The notes under the pieces: generated by a model
Seen by the model: only the letters and a program-made list of their open reading frames with translations
What the model was told of the DNA's origin: nothing
The model's database searches: none
Source of the DNA: HK1 sp965202735
GTDB lineage: Bacteria > Pseudomonadota > Gammaproteobacteria > HK1
Assembly: GCA_965202735.1 (NCBI GenBank)
Contig: OZ241844.1
Location: forward strand, 1,240,001-1,304,000
Reading direction: 5' to 3'
DNA length: 64,000 nt
Program-made: the position numbers and the translations under genes
In this document: positions 26,768-36,452 of the stretch, in pieces
How positions within the stretch are numbered: position 1 is the first letter of the stretch
Layout: every line of letters starts with the position of its first letter

Positions 26768-27946
26768 TCACCCCGCATCGAGGGCCCGGATCCCGGCGAC
26801 GAGCCGGTCCATGCCCTGCTCCATCGCCGCGGCGTCCACCGCGCCGTAGCCGACCCGCAGGTAGCATCCGTCGTCCATGCCGAACGCCGTGCCCGGAATC
26901 ACCGCGATCCGGTGCCTGCGGATCAGCCGCTCGACGAGCGCGACCGAATCCCCGCCCCGATGCACGCGGACGAGGAAGTAGAACGCCCCGTCCGCCCGCG
27001 GCACCGTCACCCGCCCGCCGAGGCCGGACAGGGCATCGAGGGCGATCCGGCGCACCGCCGCGATGAATTCGAGCCGCTCCTCGACCCACTTCCGCCCGGC
27101 GTCGAGCACGCCGACCGCGGCGTGCTGCGAGACCGCGGGCGCGCAGATGACGTTGGTGTCCTGAATCTTCTCCACCGTCTCGAGGAGCGGAATCGGCAGC
27201 AGCATGTATCCGACCCGCCAGCTCGCGAAGCCGTACGACTTGCTGAGCGAGTAGATGCACACGGTGTGGTCCTCCGCGCCGGCAATGGAGCCGGGTGAGA
27301 AATGCCGCGCGCCGTCGAACACGAAGTACTCGTAGACCTCGTCGCTCAGGTGGAACAGCCCCCGGTCCGCGCACAGCGCATTCACCGCCCGCAGATCGGA
27401 CTCCGGGTACACCGCCCCGCTCGGATTGTTGGGCGAGACGGTGACGACCGCGCGGGTACGCGGACCGATGGCGGCCTCGATTGCCGCCAGGTCGAGCTGA
27501 TAGCGCTCGTCCGCCGCCACCACCACCGGCCGGCAGCCGATCATGCGCACCGCCATCTCGTGGTTGAAGAAATAGGGCCTGACGAGAACCACCTCGTCGC
27601 CCTGGTCGCAGATCGCGAGCAGCGCGGTGAGGAAGGCCATGTTCCCGCCGGCCGTCACCATCAGCGCGAACCGGTCCGCATCGATGCCGTTCTCCACCGC
27701 GAGCCGCACCGCGATGCGCTCGCGAAGCTCCGGAATGCCCAGGCCGTGCTGGTACTTGTGCCGCGCCGGCTCCTCGAAAAAGCGGACCAGCGCTTCGTGC
27801 GCGGCGGCGGGAGGCCCGTAGTCCACGACGCCCTGTCCGAGCGAAATCGTGCCGGGGGTGCTCCGGACGAGGTCGCCGACCCAGGGGATGACCGGCATCT
27901 GCACGTCCCGCATCCGTCGGGAGATCGGAGGGCTGGTGAAGCTCAA
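26768..27946 (-). CDS. PLP-dependent aminotransferase, class I/II
   Basis: Fold-type I aminotransferase of 392 residues if the TTG at 27946 (GGAG upstream) is used; the ATG at 27913 gives 381. Visible: SLGQGVVDYGPP near the N-terminus, TAGGNMAFLTALL (cofactor phosphate region), SPNNPSGAVYP (Asn of the PLP ring site), SDEVYEYFVFDG (Asp-x-x-Tyr), SLSKSYGFASWRVGY with the Schiff-base Lys, and LRVGYG with the substrate-carboxylate Arg. Substrate cannot be assigned. No neighbouring pathway gene helps. The upstream gap holds a degenerate nucleotidyltransferase and the cox promoter. Confidence 0.82.
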   Translation of the reverse strand: MSFTSPPISRRMRDVQMPVIPWVGDLVRSTPGTISLGQGVVDYGPPAAAHEALVRFFEEPARHKYQHGLGIPELRERIAVRLAVENGIDADRFALMVTAGGNMAFLTALLAICDQGDEVVLVRPYFFNHEMAVRMIGCRPVVVAADERYQLDLAAIEAAIGPRTRAVVTVSPNNPSGAVYPESDLRAVNALCADRGLFHLSDEVYEYFVFDGARHFSPGSIAGAEDHTVCIYSLSKSYGFASWRVGYMLLPIPLLETVEKIQDTNVICAPAVSQHAAVGVLDAGRKWVEERLEFIAAVRRIALDALSGLGGRVTVPRADGAFYFLVRVHRGGDSVALVERLIRRHRIAVIPGTAFGMDDGCYLRVGYGAVDAAAMEQGMDRLVAGIRALDAG

Positions 27947-28063
27947 GACGGCGTTCGCTCCGGGCGTCGGGACGCGCCGCCGGGCCTCGCCGAAGATGCC
28001 CGCCGGCGCCCGCGAGCATACGCGAGTCCCGCGCACGATGCCCGGGCCATTCCGCTGCGCGGC

Positions 28064-28230
28064 ATGGAACGCAGGAAGGCGGGGCACCGGCTCCCCGTGC
28101 GCCTTTCGCACGCGCTGGCACCGCGCGACGAAGCGCCCGAGGCGTACCTCTTCGGCTCGCACGCTCGCGGGCAGGCCGGGCCGGACAGCGGCACCGATGT
28201 CGCGCGCCGCCCCGGGCCTGCGAACGATCC
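28064..28230 (+). pseudogene. Remnant of a minimal nucleotidyltransferase (MNT)
   Basis: The + frame encodes EAYLFGSHARGQAGPDSGTD, which resembles the MNT active-site block LFGSxARGxxxxxSDxD found in antitoxins of HEPN-MNT systems. The first catalytic Asp appears as Gly (SGTD). The frame runs on into the cox promoter without a sensible C-terminus, and no HEPN partner is near. Read as a decayed fragment within the 341-bp gap 27947-28287. Confidence 0.4.
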
Positions 28231-28233
28231 CGA

Positions 28234-28262
28234 TTCGACACCACATGTTGCGGCGCTATACT
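28234..28262 (+). promoter_or_regulatory. Candidate promoter of the cox cluster
   Basis: TTCGAC, 17 bases, TATACT, ending 25 bases before the coxG start. The -10 is good, the -35 poor, which would fit an activator-dependent promoter. Confidence 0.45.
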
Positions 28263-28287
28263 TTGGCCATCCGGCCGGAGACATGAA

Positions 28288-28770
28288 ATGGACATCACCG
28301 GTGAATACCGTGTCCCGCTACCGCGTGAAGCGGTCTTCGCCGCGCTCAACGATCCCGGCGTCCTCGGCCGGTGCATCCCGGGATGCCAGGCGCTGGAGCG
28401 GGTGGGCGAGCACGAGTACAGCGCCGACGTGGTGGCGAAGATCGGCCCGGTCAAGGCCCGCTTCCAGGCCAGCATCACGGTCTCCAATCTCGACCCTCCG
28501 CAAAGCTATACTCTCTCCGGCGAGGGCCGGGGAGGGGCCGCCGGATTCGCGTCGGGGAGCGCGGACGTGAGCCTCGAGGAGGCGGACGGAGAGACGGTGC
28601 TTCGATACACCGCGCGGGTCCGCCCCGGGGGCAGGATCGCCCAGGTGGGGTCCAGGCTCATGGGCGGCGCGGCCCGCAAGCTCGGGGCGGACTTCTTCTC
28701 CCGCTTCGTGGAAGTCGTCACACCGGCTCCGCCCTCCGCCGGGGGCGGGCCGGCCGGTCAAGAGGAGTGA
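28288..28770 (+). CDS. coxG: CoxG-family protein (CO dehydrogenase subunit G)
   Basis: SRPBCC/START-like protein of 160 residues: MDITGEYRVPLPREAVFAAL, DPGVLGRCIPGC, GPVKARFQASITV, GGRIAQVGSRLMGGAARKL. In carboxydotrophs CoxG anchors the hydroxylase to the membrane; homologues accompany many molybdenum hydroxylases. Unlike some longer CoxG proteins there is no obvious C-terminal TM helix. First gene of G-S-L-M-D-E, with GGAGA upstream of the ATG and five bases before coxS. Confidence 0.88.
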   Translation: MDITGEYRVPLPREAVFAALNDPGVLGRCIPGCQALERVGEHEYSADVVAKIGPVKARFQASITVSNLDPPQSYTLSGEGRGGAAGFASGSADVSLEEADGETVLRYTARVRPGGRIAQVGSRLMGGAARKLGADFFSRFVEVVTPAPPSAGGGPAGQEE

Positions 28771-28775
28771 AACGC

Positions 28776-29252
<477 letters not shown>

Positions 29253-29253
29253 G

Positions 29254-31599
29254 ATGGCTGAGAACGGCATTGGGGCATCGGTCCCCCGCACCGAGGATCA
29301 CCGGTTCCTCACCGGCACCGGCGACTACACCGACGACTCGAACCTGCCCCGTCAGACCTGGGCCGCGTTCGTGCGTTCGACCCACGCGCACGCCACGTTC
29401 ACCCTGGACACCGCCGCCGCCGCCGCCGCGCCCGGGGTGGTGGCGGTGCTGACCGGGGCGGACCTGGCCGGCGACCAGGTCGGCTCGCTCATCTGCGGCT
29501 GGGTGGTCACGGGCAAGGACGGAGAGCCCCACAAGGCGCCGCCCCATCCCGTGCTCGCGGCGGACACGGTGCGCCACGTCGGAGACGCGATGGCCATCGT
29601 GGTGGCGGAGAGCGCGCGCGAGGCGCGCGACGCGGCCGAGCTGGTGGAGGTCGCCTACACCCCCCTTCCGGCGGTGGCCTCCATGCGGGACGCACTCGCG
29701 GAAGGTGCGCCGCAGATCCACCCCGAAGCGCCCGGCAACCTCTGCTACGACTGGGAGATCGGCGACCGCGCGGCCACCGGCGAAGCCTTCGCCCGCGCCC
29801 ACCACGTGGCCCGTCTCGACCTCGTCAACAACCGGCTCATCCCGAACGCGATGGAGCCGCGGGCGGCCATCGGGGACTACAACCCCGCCACCGGCGACTA
29901 CACCCTGCGGCTGACGAGCCAGAACCCGCACATCCACCGCCTCGTGCTCGCCGCCTTCGTCCAGATCGCGCCCGAGCACAAGCTGCACGTCATCGCTCCC
30001 GACGTGGGCGGCGGATTCGGGTCCAAGATCTTCATCTACCAGGAGGAGACCGCGGTGCTGTGGGCGGCCGGCAAGGTCGGCCGGCCGGTCAAGTGGACCG
30101 CGGATCGCTCCGAGTCGTTCATGGCCGACGCGCACGGGCGCGACCACGAGACGCACGTGGAGCTCGCGCTGGACGAGGACGGCCGCTTCCTCGGCCTGCG
30201 GGTCGAGACCCGGGCCAACATGGGGGCCTATCTCTCGACGTTCGCGAGCTGCGTGCCGTCCTACCTCTACGGCACCCTGCTCCAAGGCCAGTACACCACC
30301 GGGGCCGTCTACTGCGAGGTCAAGGCGGTGTTCACCAACACCACCCCGGTGGACGCGCTGCGCGGCGCCGGCCGCCCGGAGGCGACCTACGTCGTCGAAC
30401 GCATCGTCGACCAGGCGGCGCGCGAGATGGGGATCGACCCCGCGGAGCTCCGGCGCCGCAACTTCATCCCCGCCGATGCGTTCCCCTACCCCACCAGGGT
30501 CGCCCTGGAGTACGACTCCGGCAACTACCGGCTCGCGCTGGACCGCGCGCTGGATCTCGCCGGCTACGACGGCTTCGCCGCCCGCCGCGAGGAGTCCAGG
30601 GCCCGGGGCAGGCTGCGGGGGATCGGGCTCAGCGCTTACATCGAGGCCTGCGGCATCGCGCCGTCCCAGGTGGTCGGGTCGCTCGGGGCGGGCGTCGGCT
30701 TGTGGGAGTCGGGCGGCATCCGCTTCAACCCCACCGGGAACGTGCTCGTCTACACCGGCTCGCACAGCCACGGCCAGGGGCACGAGACGACGTTCGCGCA
30801 GCTCGTCTCCGACTACCTCGGGGTGCCGTTCGAGAACGTCGAGGTGGTGCACGGCGACACCGAGAAGACCCCGTTCGGCATGGGCACCTACGGGTCGCGC
30901 TCGCTCGCGGTGGGCGGCTCGGCGCTGGTGAAGGCGATGGACAAGATCATCGCCAAGGGACGCAAGATTGCGGCCTTCTCGCTGGAGGCGTCCGAGGAGG
31001 ACATCGAGTTCAGCGGCGGCGACTTCACCGTGGCCGGCACCGACCGCAGCATGAACATCGCCGCCGTCGCGTTCTCCGCCTACGTGCCGCACAACTACCC
31101 GCTCGACGAGCTGGAGCCGGGCCTGGAGGAGACCGGGTTCTACGATCCCGCGAACTTCACCTTCCCGGCCGGCACCCACGTCTGCGAGGTCGAGGTGGAC
31201 CCGGAGACCGGGACCACCGAGATCGTGAGCTGGGTGGCGGTGGACGATTTCGGCAATGTCGTCAACCCGATGATCGTGGAGGGGCAGGTCCACGGCGGAG
31301 TGGCGCACGGCGTCGGCCAGGCGCTGCTCGAAGGCTGCGCCTACGACGCCGACGGCCAGCTCGTGACCGGGTCGTTCATGGACTACGCCATGCCGCGGGC
31401 GGACGACCTGCCGGACATGACGGTCGAGACCACCTGCACTCCGTGCCCCCACAACCCGCTGGGCGTCAAGGGGTGCGGCGAGGCGGGGGCGATCGCCGCC
31501 CCGGCGGCGGTGATGAACGCGGTGACTCATGCCCTCGGCACGGGCGCCATCGACATGCCGGCCACGCCCCAGGCGGTGTGGCGGGCCCTCAACGGCTAG
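29254..31599 (+). CDS. coxL: Molybdenum hydroxylase large subunit, form-II CoxL type
   Basis: Mo-cytosine-dinucleotide catalytic subunit of 781 residues. It has the xanthine-oxidase-family fold with VGGGFGSK, SHSHGQGHETTF, and the catalytic Glu in GVKGCGEAGAI. The active-site loop reads ALRGAGR. Form I CO dehydrogenase has AYxCSFR, which is absent, so CO oxidation should not be assumed. Form II has AYRGAGR; here Tyr is replaced by Leu. Substrate is unknown; form-II relatives oxidise various organics or are uncharacterised. The ATG follows the coxS stop by one base and has GGAGGGAG. Confidence 0.9.
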   Translation: MAENGIGASVPRTEDHRFLTGTGDYTDDSNLPRQTWAAFVRSTHAHATFTLDTAAAAAAPGVVAVLTGADLAGDQVGSLICGWVVTGKDGEPHKAPPHPVLAADTVRHVGDAMAIVVAESAREARDAAELVEVAYTPLPAVASMRDALAEGAPQIHPEAPGNLCYDWEIGDRAATGEAFARAHHVARLDLVNNRLIPNAMEPRAAIGDYNPATGDYTLRLTSQNPHIHRLVLAAFVQIAPEHKLHVIAPDVGGGFGSKIFIYQEETAVLWAAGKVGRPVKWTADRSESFMADAHGRDHETHVELALDEDGRFLGLRVETRANMGAYLSTFASCVPSYLYGTLLQGQYTTGAVYCEVKAVFTNTTPVDALRGAGRPEATYVVERIVDQAAREMGIDPAELRRRNFIPADAFPYPTRVALEYDSGNYRLALDRALDLAGYDGFAARREESRARGRLRGIGLSAYIEACGIAPSQVVGSLGAGVGLWESGGIRFNPTGNVLVYTGSHSHGQGHETTFAQLVSDYLGVPFENVEVVHGDTEKTPFGMGTYGSRSLAVGGSALVKAMDKIIAKGRKIAAFSLEASEEDIEFSGGDFTVAGTDRSMNIAAVAFSAYVPHNYPLDELEPGLEETGFYDPANFTFPAGTHVCEVEVDPETGTTEIVSWVAVDDFGNVVNPMIVEGQVHGGVAHGVGQALLEGCAYDADGQLVTGSFMDYAMPRADDLPDMTVETTCTPCPHNPLGVKGCGEAGAIAAPAAVMNAVTHALGTGAIDMPATPQAVWRALNG

Positions 31600-31630
31600 A
31601 TCCGGTCCGGGCGCAAAGGAGCGAGAAATC

Positions 31631-32428
31631 ATGTACGCATTCAACTACCACCGCCCCGACACCATCGAAGCGGCGGCCGCGGCGCTTGCGGCCGCCGAGG
31701 ACGGCCGGGTGCTGGCCGGCGGGCAGACCCTCATCCCGACCCTGAAGCAGCGGCTCGCAAGCCCCTCGGACATGGTCGACATCGGCTCGATTCCGAGCCT
31801 CCGCGACGTGCGCCGCGACGGCGACGCGGTCCTGGTCGGGGCGATGGCCCGGCACGCGGACGTCGCATCGTCCTCCGTGGTGCGGGGCGCGATACCCTCC
31901 CTCGCCTCACTCGCGGACGGCATCGGCGACCCGCAGGTACGCAACTGCGGGACCATCGGCGGATCGATCGCGAACGCCGATCCCGCCGCCGACTATCCGG
32001 CCGCGGTGGTCGGGCTCGGGGCCACCGTCCGCACCGACCGGCGGACGATCTCCGGGGACGACTTCTTCACCGGGCTGTTCGAGACCGCGCTCGAAGAGGG
32101 GGAGATCGTGGTCTCGGTGGACTTCCCCATCCCGCGCCGGGCGGCCTACGCGAAGTTCCCGAACCCCGCATCGCGCTACGCGATCGTCGGGGTGATGGTG
32201 GCGGAGACCGCGGGCGGAGTCCGCGTCGCGGTGACCGGAGCCGGAGACTCGGTGTTCCGGGTCGGCGCGATGGAGGCGGCGCTCGCCGGCAGCTTCGGCG
32301 CCGACGCGATCCGCGGCATTCCGGTCCCGCAGGACGGCCTCAACGAGGACATCCACGCGAGCGCCGAGTACCGCGCCCACCTGGTCGGGGTGATGGCGCG
32401 GCGCGCGGTCGAGGCGGCGGCGGGCTGA
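31631..32428 (+). CDS. coxM: Molybdenum hydroxylase FAD subunit (CoxM type)
   Basis: 265 residues with the FAD-binding motifs AGGQTLIPTLKQR and TIGGSIANADPAAD, both typical of CoxM-like medium subunits. It accepts electrons from the iron-sulphur subunit. AGGAG lies upstream of the ATG. Third of the structural genes S-L-M; followed after 179 bp by the accessory genes coxD and coxE. Confidence 0.92.
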   Translation: MYAFNYHRPDTIEAAAAALAAAEDGRVLAGGQTLIPTLKQRLASPSDMVDIGSIPSLRDVRRDGDAVLVGAMARHADVASSSVVRGAIPSLASLADGIGDPQVRNCGTIGGSIANADPAADYPAAVVGLGATVRTDRRTISGDDFFTGLFETALEEGEIVVSVDFPIPRRAAYAKFPNPASRYAIVGVMVAETAGGVRVAVTGAGDSVFRVGAMEAALAGSFGADAIRGIPVPQDGLNEDIHASAEYRAHLVGVMARRAVEAAAG

Positions 32429-32499
32429 TCCGGCTCGACCCGGACGAAGGCGCCATGCGGGCCGGAGCGCCTCCGGCTCGTTCCACCCCCATCGACAGG

Positions 32500-32533
32500 C
32501 GCGTTCCGGAGCTGCGGCCCGCTCCGGAACGCG
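32500..32533 (+). terminator. Perfect inverted repeat between coxM and coxD
   Basis: 13-bp arms (CGCGTTCCGGAGC and its complement) with an 8-base loop, 72 bp after the coxM stop. No T tract. Probably lowers expression of the accessory genes relative to S-L-M or stabilises the upstream mRNA end. Confidence 0.45.
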
Positions 32534-32607
32534 TGGACATGCCCGGTCGAACCGGGACCGATCGACTCCCGGCCGACATTCATGATTCGCCCGCTCGGGG
32601 AGTGCGC

Positions 32608-33543
32608 ATGACGCCTCCGGATTCCGTCGACGAAACGGTGGCGCTGCTGGCGCAAGGCGACTACGTTGCGGAGCGAAGCCTCGCGACCGCGGTCTTCCTC
32701 ACCCTGAGGATGCGGCGTCCGCTGTTCCTCGAAGGCGAGGCGGGGGTCGGGAAGACCGAGGTCGCGCGGGTGCTCGCGCGGGTGCTCGGCCGGCGGCTCG
32801 TCCGGCTGCAATGCTACGAAGGGCTCGATGTCGCGTCCGCCGTCTACGAGTGGAACTACCCGCGGCAGATGATCCGGATCCGGCTCGTGGAGGCGGCGGA
32901 GCGGGAGCGCGTCGCTTCGACGGATTCGATGGAGGCGCTCGAAGAGGACATCTTCTCGCGCCGGTTCCTCATCGAGCGCCCCCTCCTCGACGCCCTGAGC
33001 CCCGACCCCGCGGGCGCCCCGGTGCTGCTCATCGACGAGCTCGACCGCGCCGACGAGCCGTTCGAGGCGTACCTCCTGGAGCTGCTGGCCGACTTCCAGA
33101 TCACGATCCCCGAGCTGGGGACCATCACCGCGAGCGAGCCCCCCGTGGTGGTCGTCACCTCCAACCGCACCCGGGAGATCCACGACGCCATCAAGCGCCG
33201 CTGCTACTACCACTGGGTGGACTATCCGGACGCGGCGCGGGAGCTGGAAATCCTGCGGGTGCGGGCTCCCGGCACGGCGGAGGCGCTGAGCCGCGAGGTC
33301 GTCGCCTTCGTGCAGAGCCTGCGGGAGATGGACCTGTTCAAGGCGCCGGGAGTGGCCGAGACCGTCGACTGGGCGCAGGCGCTCACCCAGCTCGACGCGC
33401 TGGCCCTGTCGCCGGACGTGGTCAACGACACCCTCGGCTCGCTGCTCAAGTACCAGGACGACATCGCCCGCATCCGCGGCAGCGAGGCGGCGGGCATCAT
33501 CGAGCAGCTCAGACGCGAGATGCGGACCGCGGGCGCGGCCTGA
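32608..33543 (+). CDS. coxD: MoxR/CoxD-type AAA+ ATPase
   Basis: 311 residues, AAA+ MoxR class: Walker A GEAGVGKTE, Walker B VLLIDELDRADE, sensor 1 VVVVTSNRTREI. In Oligotropha-type systems CoxD is needed to mature the copper-molybdenum-sulphur centre of CODH; in general MoxR-VWA pairs act as metal-insertion or maturation chaperones. Paired with the following VWA gene, as expected. ATG with GGGGAG upstream; the earlier in-frame ATG at 32455 would cross the strong hairpin. Confidence 0.88.
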   Translation: MTPPDSVDETVALLAQGDYVAERSLATAVFLTLRMRRPLFLEGEAGVGKTEVARVLARVLGRRLVRLQCYEGLDVASAVYEWNYPRQMIRIRLVEAAERERVASTDSMEALEEDIFSRRFLIERPLLDALSPDPAGAPVLLIDELDRADEPFEAYLLELLADFQITIPELGTITASEPPVVVVTSNRTREIHDAIKRRCYYHWVDYPDAARELEILRVRAPGTAEALSREVVAFVQSLREMDLFKAPGVAETVDWAQALTQLDALALSPDVVNDTLGSLLKYQDDIARIRGSEAAGIIEQLRREMRTAGAA

Positions 33544-33555
33544 CGGGTTCCGGCG

Positions 33556-34830
33556 TTGCACCGCCTCGGCGCCAACCTCATGTACTTCGCGCGCACGCTG
33601 AGGGCCGCGGGCCTTCCGATCGGAAGCGGCGCGGTGCTCGACGCGCTGCGCGCGGTCGAGGCGGTCGGCGTCGCCCGGCGCGACGACTTCTACTGGACGC
33701 TGCACGCGGTGTTCGTGCGCAGGGCCGACCAGCGGCCGCTGTTCGACGAGGCGTTCCACGTCTTCTGGCGCAACCCGAGGCTCCTCGAGCGCGTGACCCG
33801 CCTCCTCCTGCCCACCGTCCACACCCCCCCTCGGGGCGACGCGCGCCCGCTCAGCCGCCGGCTGAGCGAAGCCCTCTTCGCGGGCGCCGAGCGCGAGACG
33901 CGGGCCCGGGAGGCGGAGAGCGAGATCGACTTCGACGCCACGCTCACCTGGTCGGACCGGGAGGTGCTCCGCTCGCGCGACTTCGAGCAGATGTCCGCCG
34001 CGGAGCTCGCGACGGCGAAGGCGGCCATCGCGCGCCTGCGCCTCGCCATTCCCTCCGCTCCGACCCGGCGCTACCGCCCGCATCCGCACGGCGCGCTCAT
34101 CGACATGCGCACCACCCTGCGCAGAAGCCTCCGGCTCGGCCCGGACGCGGTCGAGCTCGCCCGCCGGCGCCGGCGCCGGAAGCCGGCGCCGATCGTGGTG
34201 CTGTGCGACATCTCGGGGTCGATGAGCCGCTACTCCCGGGTGCTGCTGCATTTCGCGCACGCGCTGGCCCGCGACCGCACCCGGGTGTCCTCCTTCGTCT
34301 TCGGCACGCGCCTGACCAACATCACCCGCCAGTTGCGCGACCGCGACGTGGACGCGGCGGTCGAGCGGGCGAGCGGCGAGGTGGCGGACTGGGACGGAGG
34401 CACCCGCATCGGATGGTGTCTCGACGTCTTCAACCGGGAGTGGTCCCGCCGGGTGTGCGGCCAGGGCGCGGTGGTGCTGCTCATCTCCGACGGGCTCGAC
34501 CGCGAGGCGGGCGAAGGGCTGGAGGCCCAGGCGGAGCGGCTTCGAAAGTCGTGCCGCCGGCTGGTCTGGCTCAACCCGCTCCTGCGCTACGACGGGTTCG
34601 AGCCGAAGGCGGCCGGGATGCGCGCCCTCCTGCCCCACGTGCACGAGCTGCGCCCGGTGCACAGCCTCGAGAGCCTGGAGGACCTCTGCGCGGCGCTCGC
34701 GGAGCCTCCCGCGCGACCGGCCCGGGGATCCGGGTCCGGCGGATTCCGCCCGGTCGCGGCGACCGCGAACGCCTCCTCTCAGTCGCCGCCCGGCAGGACG
34801 TCGAGGCCGCGCACGTTCTGCCCGCCGTAG
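33556..34830 (+). CDS. coxE: CoxE-type VWA-domain protein
   Basis: 424 residues from a TTG at 33556; the ATG at 33580 is an alternative. The von Willebrand A domain carries the MIDAS DISGSMSRYS with later Thr and Asp positions (DGGTRIGW, LISDGLD). Partner of the MoxR ATPase in maturing the molybdenum hydroxylase. The last 52 bp overlap the 3' end of the convergent hisD-like gene, so the Ser/Pro/Arg-rich C-terminal tail is probably not conserved. Confidence 0.87.
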   Translation: MHRLGANLMYFARTLRAAGLPIGSGAVLDALRAVEAVGVARRDDFYWTLHAVFVRRADQRPLFDEAFHVFWRNPRLLERVTRLLLPTVHTPPRGDARPLSRRLSEALFAGAERETRAREAESEIDFDATLTWSDREVLRSRDFEQMSAAELATAKAAIARLRLAIPSAPTRRYRPHPHGALIDMRTTLRRSLRLGPDAVELARRRRRRKPAPIVVLCDISGSMSRYSRVLLHFAHALARDRTRVSSFVFGTRLTNITRQLRDRDVDAAVERASGEVADWDGGTRIGWCLDVFNREWSRRVCGQGAVVLLISDGLDREAGEGLEAQAERLRKSCRRLVWLNPLLRYDGFEPKAAGMRALLPHVHELRPVHSLESLEDLCAALAEPPARPARGSGSGGFRPVAATANASSQSPPGRTSRPRTFCPP

Positions 34831-36092
34831 CGGCGCAGCCGGATGTCCGCCTGCTCCTTGTGCCCGGCGAAGCGCTCCATCGCGCACAGGCGCGAGCAGT
34901 ACTCGCCGAGCCTGACCGACGCCTCCTCGGTGATGCGCTGGTAGGTACAGGTCTTGATGAACTTCCCGACCCACAGGCCGCCGGTGTAGCGCGCCGCGCG
35001 GCGCGTCGGCAGCGTATGGTTGGTGCCGATCACCTTGTCGCCGTAGGAGACGTTCGTCTGGGGGCCGAGGAAGAGCGCGCCGTAGTTGGTCAGACGATCG
35101 AGGAAGTACCGCGGGTCCCCGGTCATGACCTGGACGTGCTCGGCCGCGATGTCGTCGGCCACCGCCACCATCTCGTCGACGTCGTCGCACACGATCACCT
35201 GGCCGTAGTCGCGCCACGCCGGTCCCGCGGTTCCGGCGGTGGCCAGGGTCTCGAGCTGGCGCTCGACCTCGGCCATCGTCTCGCGGGCGAGCTTCTCGGA
35301 GCTGGTGAGCAGGATCGCGGGCGAGGTCGGGCCGTGCTCCGCCTGGCCCAGCAGGTCCGCCGCGCAGAGCTCTCCGTCCACCGTCTCGTCGGCGATCACC
35401 AGCGTCTCGGTGGGTCCCGCGAAGAGGTCGATGCCCACGCGGCCGAAGAGCTGGCGCTTGGCCTCGGCGACGAACATGTTCCCGGGGCCGACGAGCATGT
35501 CCACCGGGGCGACGGACTCGGTGCCGAGCGCCATCGCCCTCACCGCCTGCACGCCGCCGAGGCAGTAGATTTCGTCCGCGCCGCCGAGGTCCTGGGCGGC
35601 CACGATGGCCGGGTGCGGCTCGCCGCCGTACGGCGGAGCGCAGGTGGCGATCCGCTTCACTCCCGCCACCTTCGCGGTGACCACGCTCATGTGGGCGGAG
35701 GCGATCAGCGGGTACCTGCCGCCCGGCACGTAGCAGCCGACGCTGTTCACCGGGATGTTCCGGTGGCCCAGGACGACGCCCGGCATCGTCTCGCGCTCCA
35801 CGTCGCGCAGCGCCTCCTTCTGGATCTGCGCGAAGCCGCGGATCTGCGCCTGGGCGAACTCGATGTCGGACCGCTCCCTGGCGCCCACCCGCTCGTGGCA
35901 GGCGTCGATGGCGGTCCGGCTCAGGCGGAAGTCCTCCGGCGCCCAGCCGTCGAAACGCTGCGAGTACTCGCGCACCGCGGCGTCGCCGCGCGCGTCGATG
36001 GCGGCGAGAATGTCCTCGACGGTCCGGCGCACCTTCGCGTCGGCGTCGGCCTTCGCATCTTCGCTGATCCCGGTCTTGAAGTAGCGGGGCAC
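34779..36092 (-). CDS. HisD-family NAD-dependent alcohol dehydrogenase
   Basis: 437 residues with clear histidinol-dehydrogenase-family blocks: PGGRYPLIASAHM, GVKRIATCAPPYGG, VGPGNMFVAEAKR, DLFAGPTETLVIAD, LLGQAEHGPTSPAIL (zinc ligands Gln and His), ITEEASVRLGEYC. There are no other his genes, and several positions differ from biosynthetic HisD. The closest described function of such paralogues is oxidation of small diols or sulfonates (for example HpsN-type sulfopropanediol dehydrogenase). The GTG at 36092 has GAGGAGG upstream. Exact substrate unknown. Confidence 0.78.
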   Translation of the reverse strand: MPRYFKTGISEDAKADADAKVRRTVEDILAAIDARGDAAVREYSQRFDGWAPEDFRLSRTAIDACHERVGARERSDIEFAQAQIRGFAQIQKEALRDVERETMPGVVLGHRNIPVNSVGCYVPGGRYPLIASAHMSVVTAKVAGVKRIATCAPPYGGEPHPAIVAAQDLGGADEIYCLGGVQAVRAMALGTESVAPVDMLVGPGNMFVAEAKRQLFGRVGIDLFAGPTETLVIADETVDGELCAADLLGQAEHGPTSPAILLTSSEKLARETMAEVERQLETLATAGTAGPAWRDYGQVIVCDDVDEMVAVADDIAAEHVQVMTGDPRYFLDRLTNYGALFLGPQTNVSYGDKVIGTNHTLPTRRAARYTGGLWVGKFIKTCTYQRITEEASVRLGEYCSRLCAMERFAGHKEQADIRLRRYGGQNVRGLDVLPGGD

Positions 36093-36128
36093 GGCGGTCC
36101 TCCTCGGTTTCGGTCTCGGATACGGCGC

Positions 36129-36157
36129 ATCGTAGTGCCGGGAGCGCCGCGTGACAA
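36129..36157 (-). promoter_or_regulatory. Promoter of the hisD-like gene
   Basis: TTGTCA, 17 bases, TACGAT on the minus strand, with the predicted start about 30 bases before the GTG. The collapsed repeat (36177) lies 19 bases upstream of the -35. Confidence 0.55.
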
Positions 36158-36176
36158 AGGAAGGCTCCCGGATCCA

Positions 36177-36209
36177 GCCATTCCCATCAGGCGCTGGCGG
36201 GAATCGCTG
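36177..36209 (-). repeat. Collapsed copy of the 122-bp element (ends only)
   Basis: 33 bases that join the two outer ends of the dispersed element (AGCCATTCCCATCAGG and GCGCTGGCGGGAATCGCTG) with the whole centre missing. It stands 9 bp from full copy 4. Confidence 0.75.
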
Positions 36210-36218
36210 TCCCGGATC

Positions 36219-36340
36219 CAGCCACTCCCGCCAGGCGGGAGCAGGCCCCTGAAATCCCCTCGACCCGACGCCCCGAGGGTCGAAATCGCACCGGAATTCC
36301 ACCATGGTGCGGCCTCTCCGGGGATTGGCGGGAATCGCTG
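36219..36340 (-). repeat. Dispersed 122-bp palindromic element, copy 4
   Basis: Reverse orientation, from CAGCCACTCCCGCCAGGCGG to GGATTGGCGGGAATCGCTG. The central stem (CCCTCG and CGAGGG class) is kept. It fills most of the 360-bp gap between the hisD-like promoter and the MFS gene 3' end; 36341-36452 shows nothing else. Confidence 0.88.
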
Positions 36341-36452
36341 TCCCGGACCGACGGAAACATCGCTCTCGCCGCGGATGCTCCCGTGGCGGGACAGGTCCCG
36401 AGAGCCGGCGCCGGACCGGCGGCGCCGTCCCCGGGGCCCGGCCTTCGCGCGG

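Noticed and set aside
34779..36092. Histidinol dehydrogenase of histidine biosynthesis
   Set aside because: No other his genes are nearby, and the gene sits in a catabolic region; family assignment kept, function left open.
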